From Miniphocaeibacter sp012841535 (GTDB lineage Bacteria > Bacillota > Clostridia > Tissierellales > Peptoniphilaceae), in assembly GCF_049274025.1 (NCBI RefSeq), contig NZ_JBASRV010000010.1: a DNA stretch of 64,000 bases, one strand, 5' to 3'. This document shows positions 59,940 through 64,000 of the stretch, piece by piece. Numbering within the stretch: position 1 is the first letter of the stretch; each line of letters opens with the position of its first letter. Under the pieces are notes generated by a model, which worked only from the letters and a program-made list of their open reading frames with translations, ran no database searches and had not been told where the DNA came from. Made by a program: the position numbers and the translations under genes.

Positions 59940-60148
59940 ATTGCTTTTAAAGATGAAAATATATATTAATGGTATAAACTCTATAATATTGTAAAATTCT
60001 TGTAAATTATTGACTTATGCAATATTATTTAAGGGTAGGTTTTTTTATTTTTAAAAAAAGTTCTTATAAATTACATACTAAACAACTGTCCTATGTATTC
60101 AATAATAAATTATAGTATAATATAAATATAATCGGAGGAGAAAATTCA

Positions 60149-60772
60149 TTGTTTATTACATTTGAAGGACCAGATGGTTCAGGCAAAACGACTATTATTA
60201 ATATGGTTTATAATAGCCTTGTAGAAAAAGGATACAATATAATAAAAACTAGAGAGCCAGGTGGAACAGCAATTTCTGAAAAATTAAGGGAAATTATATT
60301 AGATAAAAATAATAAGGAATTAACCTATAGAACTGAGGCCTTATTATATGCTGCATCAAGGGCTCAATTAGTTGAAGAAGTAATTTTTCCAAATTTACAA
60401 AAGGGTAATATTATATTATCTGATAGATATGTTTTGTCTAGCTTAGCCTATCAAGGAGCTGGAAGAAAATTAGGTATAGAGGAAATTTACGAAATAAATA
60501 AATTTGCTACAAATGATTTAAAGCCAGATCTAGTACTTTTTTTCAAAGTTGATCCAATAACTACTCTAAAAAGGAAAAATGCTTTATTTGAAGCAGATAG
60601 AATGGAACTAGAGAATGAAAGTTTTCATTCTCGGGTATATAAAGGATATATGGATATATTTGAAAAGTATCATGAAAATGATAATTTTATAGAAATTGAT
60701 GCTACTAAGAGCATTGAGGAAGTTTTTTCAAATTGTTTAAATATTATTCTTGAAAGGATTAGGAGGAAGTAA
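60149..60772 (+). CDS. tmk: Thymidylate kinase
   Basis: Makes dTDP from dTMP with ATP. 207 residues. P-loop EGPDGSGKTT (~6-15), DR in LSDRYVLSSLAYQG, and the LID region near 150-158. TTG start with CGGAGGAG upstream. Its last base overlaps the first base of the next gene. The 250-base gap before it holds only a possible TATAAT. Confidence 0.95.
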   Translation: MFITFEGPDGSGKTTIINMVYNSLVEKGYNIIKTREPGGTAISEKLREIILDKNNKELTYRTEALLYAASRAQLVEEVIFPNLQKGNIILSDRYVLSSLAYQGAGRKLGIEEIYEINKFATNDLKPDLVLFFKVDPITTLKRKNALFEADRMELENESFHSRVYKGYMDIFEKYHENDNFIEIDATKSIEEVFSNCLNIILERIRRK

Positions 60773-61098
60773 TGAAATTAATTATAGCAATAGTTCAAGA
60801 TCAAGATTTATATTTACTAAGAGAAGATTTAGCTAAGAATAATTTTAGAATGACAAAATTATCTTCTTCAGGTGGTTTTTTAAAAATTGGTAATAGCACC
60901 CTTTTAATTGGTGTTGAAGATGAAAGAGTAGAAGAATGCTTAAAAATAATAGAAGAGGATTGCAAGGCTAGAACAGCGGATTCATCATTGTTAAATATAA
61001 CAATGCCTACAGATTCCTATATGCCATATCCTGTTGAAGTAACTATTGGTGGTGCAACAGTCTTTATTTTAGATGTTGAAGAATATCATAGATTTTAG
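60772..61098 (+). CDS. darA: Cyclic-di-AMP receptor DarA/PstA (first copy)
   Basis: 108 residues, PII-like. FRMTKLSSSGGFLKIGNSTL is the nucleotide-binding T-loop region, then the Arg in CKARTADS, and a C-terminal PVEVTIGGATVFILD. DarA proteins bind c-di-AMP and pass the signal to unknown partners. Usual position after tmk. The following gene is a second, shorter homologue. Confidence 0.9.
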   Translation: MKLIIAIVQDQDLYLLREDLAKNNFRMTKLSSSGGFLKIGNSTLLIGVEDERVEECLKIIEEDCKARTADSSLLNITMPTDSYMPYPVEVTIGGATVFILDVEEYHRF

Positions 61099-61106
61099 GT
61101 GATTAT

Positions 61107-61385
61107 ATGAAATTTATTGTAGCTATAGTTGAAGATGATATATCTCATGATATAACAAAATTACTGGCAGTTAAAAAAATTAGATGTACAAAAATATCCT
61201 CTACTGGAGGTGCTTTAAAAAAAGGAAATTCAACTTTAATTATTGGATTTAAAGATGAACAATTAAATGAGATTTTAAAGACTTTTAAAGAGATTAGCGA
61301 AAATAGACTTAAGGAACCAGATGACAAAAAATCTTATAATGCAAATATTTTTGTATTGAATATGGAAAAAAGTGAGAGCTTTTAA
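61107..61385 (+). CDS. Second DarA-like protein
   Basis: 92 residues, clearly related to the preceding gene: AIVEDDISHDITKLL, IRCTKISSTGGALKKGNSTL matches its neighbour's loop, and an Arg (ENRLKE) at the matching place. It lacks most of the flexible loop before the last strand. It occupies the place where B. subtilis has yaaR. Its stop overlaps the holB start. Whether it binds c-di-AMP or forms hetero-trimers is unknown. Confidence 0.75.
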   Translation: MKFIVAIVEDDISHDITKLLAVKKIRCTKISSTGGALKKGNSTLIIGFKDEQLNEILKTFKEISENRLKEPDDKKSYNANIFVLNMEKSESF

Positions 61386-62233
61386 TGGCTTTAAAAAATA
61401 GAATATTAAGGGAGCAATTGTCTAATAATAGAGTTTCTCATGCTTATCTTTTTGTTTCCAGTTCTGAAAGTATCTTAGAAGAGGAAACTAAGGCCTTTAT
61501 ATACGAATTATTAGGTAAAGAATTAGGAGAAAAATATTTATCGGGGAATTATGTGGATTTTTTAGAAATATTACCGGATAATAAAAATATAAAAATTGCA
61601 GATATTAGAAATCTTATAAAGTTTTTAAGTACTAGTCCAGTTGAAGGAAAATACAAGCTGGTCTTAATTAAAAATGCAGAATTTTTTAGAAAAGAATCCG
61701 CAAATGCCTTATTGAAAATTTTAGAGGAACCACCAGAATATGGAAAGTTAATTTTAACTACAAATAACGAAGAACAAATTATTAAGACTATTATTTCAAG
61801 GTGCCAAGTTGTAAACTTAGAAAATGAACTACAGGTCTATGGTGGAAGTAATAGGGAATTAAATAATATACTAATTAATAGTATAAATAGAGAATTATTA
61901 GAACTAGCAAGATCGAGGGATTATTTTAATGAAAATAAAAATGATTCTGATGAAATTTATACCTATTTTTATAATTTCTTTCATGATTTATTGATTTATA
62001 AAAATACAGGGGATATTGAAGAGCTTATATATAAAGACAATAAAGATATATATAACAAGATTAATGTTTTTAATAATGAAAATATATTAAAAATTTTAGA
62101 TAAGGTTTTGGAAATTAAAAATAATTTTAAAATTAATGTAAATTTTCAGCTCTCAAATGAAGAGCTTTTATTATATATAATGGAGGAACAAAATGGTCGA
62201 AGTAGTAGGAATACGCTTCAAAAAAGCAGGTAA
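61385..62233 (+). CDS. holB: DNA polymerase III delta' subunit
   Basis: 282 residues of the clamp-loader AAA+ fold without a Walker A. NNRVSHAYLFVSS at the start, VEGKYKLVLIKNAEFF, ESANALLKILEEPPEYGKLIL and TIISRCQVV are typical. Its C-terminal 41 bases overlap the next gene, whose GGAGG lies within holB. Confidence 0.9.
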   Translation: MALKNRILREQLSNNRVSHAYLFVSSSESILEEETKAFIYELLGKELGEKYLSGNYVDFLEILPDNKNIKIADIRNLIKFLSTSPVEGKYKLVLIKNAEFFRKESANALLKILEEPPEYGKLILTTNNEEQIIKTIISRCQVVNLENELQVYGGSNRELNNILINSINRELLELARSRDYFNENKNDSDEIYTYFYNFFHDLLIYKNTGDIEELIYKDNKDIYNKINVFNNENILKILDKVLEIKNNFKINVNFQLSNEELLLYIMEEQNGRSSRNTLQKSR

Positions 62234-63041
62234 GATATACTATTTTAGTCCAAATGGATTTAATATAGAAGAAGGTCATGATGTAATAGTTGAAACTGCT
62301 AGAGGAATTGAATTTGGAAAAGCAATTGGGAATATTAAAACAATAGAAGAAACCGACTTAGTATCTGATTTAAAACCGGTTATTCGTATTGCCGATGAAG
62401 CTGATAAATATATAAATAAGGAAAATAAGAAAAAAGCTAAAGATGCGTTGGATATATGTGAAATAAAGGCAAAAGAACATAATCTTAATATGAAGTTTGT
62501 AGACTGTGAATATACTTTTGACAATAATAAGGTTATTTTTTATTTCACTTCAGATGATAGAATTGATTTTAGGGAATTAGTAAGGGATTTAGCAAGTATT
62601 TTTAAAACAAGAATAGAATTACGCCAAATAGGAGTAAGGGATCATGCAAAATTAATTGGAGGTCTTGGTTCCTGTGGGCAAACCTGCTGTTGTAGTAGGT
62701 TTTTAAGTGAATTCACTCCTGTATCTATTAAAATGGCTAAAGATCAGTCTATTTCCTTAAATCCGACAAAAATTTCCGGACTTTGTGGAAGATTAATGTG
62801 TTGTTTAAAGTATGAACAAGAAGGCTATGAAGAAGGATTAAAGAAGCTTCCTAAAATAGGTACAACTGTTAATACTCCAGAAGGAGAAGGAAAGGTATAT
62901 GATATTGATGTATTAACAGAAATAGTTAAGGTAAAAATATTAACAGAAGATGATATTGAAGAGTTAAAATGCTTTTATGCTGAAGATATTATAAGAAGTC
63001 AATGTAGTAATTGTTCAAACAAATGTGACGGGGATTATTGA
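62193..63041 (+). CDS. ricT: PSP1/RicT family protein
   Basis: 282 residues. PSP1 domain with IRFKKAGKIYYFSPNG, GVRDHAKLIGGLGSCGQTC, then GLCGRLMCCLKYE. The Cys cluster is the Fe-S site used in the RicTAF complex that controls RNA maturation and development. ATG with GGAGG upstream overlaps holB. Ends the tmk unit. Confidence 0.93.
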   Translation: MVEVVGIRFKKAGKIYYFSPNGFNIEEGHDVIVETARGIEFGKAIGNIKTIEETDLVSDLKPVIRIADEADKYINKENKKKAKDALDICEIKAKEHNLNMKFVDCEYTFDNNKVIFYFTSDDRIDFRELVRDLASIFKTRIELRQIGVRDHAKLIGGLGSCGQTCCCSRFLSEFTPVSIKMAKDQSISLNPTKISGLCGRLMCCLKYEQEGYEEGLKKLPKIGTTVNTPEGEGKVYDIDVLTEIVKVKILTEDDIEELKCFYAEDIIRSQCSNCSNKCDGDY

Positions 63042-63111
63042 TTTTAAAATTGTTATATGGCATAATGTTTTTAGATATTAAGATATCTAATAATTAAAGG
63101 GGGTATTTATA

Positions 63112-63279
63112 ATGGCTTATCATATAAATGATAGTTGTATAGCTTGTGGATCATGTTTACCAGAGTGTCCAGTTGATGCAATTGAAGAGGGAGATATCTA
63201 TTCAATAGATCCAGACTTATGTACTGATTGTGGATCATGTGCAGCTGTATGCCCAACTGATTCAATTGAAGCTGAATAA
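63112..63279 (+). CDS. fdx: 2[4Fe-4S] ferredoxin
   Basis: 55 residues with two clusters, CIACGSCLPECP and CTDCGSCAAVCP, the clostridial-type low-potential electron carrier. AAAGGGGG precedes the ATG. A palindromic hairpin TTAGATAT/ATATCTAA (63071-63090) lies upstream, and a terminator follows. Single-gene unit. Confidence 0.97.
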   Translation: MAYHINDSCIACGSCLPECPVDAIEEGDIYSIDPDLCTDCGSCAAVCPTDSIEAE

Positions 63280-63315
63280 AATATATAGGGTATAATATAT
63301 TTAAATAGGGGAAAG

Positions 63316-63340
63316 TGGAGCCTTTAATGGCTCCATTTTT
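63316..63340 (+). terminator. Terminator of the ferredoxin gene
   Basis: TGGAGCC/GGCTCCA stem, 6-base loop, T run. Confidence 0.9.
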
Positions 63341-63361
63341 ATTAATATATTTGGAGATAAA

Positions 63362-64000
63362 ATGAGTAAGAATAATATTGTTTTAATAAATGATAGACCA
63401 GGATATAGTAGAGTAGCTTTATCAGCTATGACACCAATTCTATACCATATGGGATATGGAGTGCTAAATCTTCCAACGGCTTTAGTTTCAAATACCTTAG
63501 ACTATGGAGAGTTTGCTATTTTAGACACTACAGATTATATGGAAGAATGTATTGAGGTTTGGAAAAAACTTAATTTTAATGTTAATAGCATTTCAACAGG
63601 TTTTGTTTTAAATGAAAAACAAATAGATATTATTGAAAAGGTTATTTACATGAATAAAGAGTACAATCCTCTTGTTATGGTTGATCCAATTATGGCGGAT
63701 AATGGTCAATTGTACAATGGAATAGATAAAGATCGAATATCCATTATGAGAGAATTAATTGCAAATGCAGATTTAACTATTCCTAATATTACTGAAGCAT
63801 ATTTATTGTTGGAAAATAGATTTAATAGGGTTTTTGTTGATACTAAAACAGAATTAAAGGATTTAGTAGATGGTATCCGAGAACAAGGTAGTAAATCTGT
63901 TGTTATAACAAGTGTAAAAGCAAGTAATGGGAAATATTATATTGCTGGCTATGATCATATATATAAAGAGTACTTTAAAATACCTTATGAAAAAATTTCT
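63362..64000 (+). CDS. Pyridoxal/pyridoxamine kinase (partial, runs off window)
   Basis: The first 213 residues are present and the frame is open at the right edge. N-terminal IVLINDRPGYSRVALSAM, then PTALVSNTLDYGEF, VMVDPIMADNGQLY and TIPNITEAYLLL identify the PdxK/PdxY-like ribokinase fold that phosphorylates vitamin B6. Aromatic and Asp/Asn sites fit the family. GGAG lies upstream of the ATG at 63362. The C-terminal nucleotide motif would be beyond the edge. Confidence 0.88.
   Translation, partial: MSKNNIVLINDRPGYSRVALSAMTPILYHMGYGVLNLPTALVSNTLDYGEFAILDTTDYMEECIEVWKKLNFNVNSISTGFVLNEKQIDIIEKVIYMNKEYNPLVMVDPIMADNGQLYNGIDKDRISIMRELIANADLTIPNITEAYLLLENRFNRVFVDTKTELKDLVDGIREQGSKSVVITSVKASNGKYYIAGYDHIYKEYFKIPYEKIS

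Overview
The window is AT-rich DNA with the gene content of a low-GC, Gram-positive anaerobe. Shine-Dalgarno sites are strong, TTG and GTG starts are frequent, and the operons are of Firmicute type: ylxM-ffh-rpsP-khpA-rimM-trmD-rplS, rplM-rpsI, rpmG-secE-nusG-rplK-rplA and tmk-darA-holB-ricT. A CD1247-type acidic protein, a DUF5714 protein, a 2[4Fe-4S] ferredoxin and a saccharolytic PTS set suggest a Tissierellia/Peptoniphilaceae-like member of the Clostridia. That family assignment is an inference from gene content; I cannot fix the genus. No rRNA, tRNA, phage, insertion sequence or CRISPR array was seen.

Layout: 1-8.3 kb holds a beta-carbonic anhydrase, a DUF218 membrane protein, an ABC exporter, a GNAT acetyltransferase and, on the minus strand, a heterodimeric multidrug-type ABC exporter with an attenuator-like leader. 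8.7-13.1 kb is an alpha-glucoside unit: GH4 6-phospho-glucosidase, PTS EIICB and two divergent RpiR regulators. 13.2-14.7 kb is a minus-strand cassette of an XRE regulator and three small membrane proteins, controlled from a promoter bracketed by two identical palindromes. 14.9-21.2 kb has a universal stress protein, an M20 amidohydrolase, an MgtA-type P-ATPase, a zinc-ribbon membrane protein and a lipid-type glycosyltransferase. 21.3-22.3 kb is the L13/S9 operon with a structured leader. 22.6-25.8 kb has a DUF5714 protein, a glucose-type PTS EIICB and an EEP-family phosphodiesterase. 25.9-31.9 kb has a TetR/FMN-binding/flavodoxin operon and a two-component system with a BceAB-like ABC transporter, whose kinase lacks membrane segments. 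32.1-36.2 kb is a Fur-box-flanked siderophore uptake operon. 36.6-41.1 kb is a D-threonate-type operon (DeoR, DUF1537 kinase, PdxA2, GntP permease). 41.2-48 kb has a GpsA-like dehydrogenase, a DUF2207 protein with a separate soluble copy of its cytoplasmic half, adenine deaminase and an ATP-grasp ligase. 48-64 kb is mostly core translation, secretion and replication genes, interrupted by two hairpin-rich intergenic repeat blocks; the window ends inside a pyridoxal kinase gene.

The genes fit a fermentative lifestyle: sugars enter by PTS as phosphates, iron enters by a siderophore ABC transporter, and several small regulator-transporter modules (exporter with attenuator, XRE cassette, two-component/Bce-like) look like stress or antibiotic responses. 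The least explained items are the GACCTA/TAGGTC hairpin repeats (47998-48267 and 52409-52629), the XRE/membrane-protein cassette, the DUF2207 pair, the soluble histidine kinase and the two adjacent DarA-like proteins.
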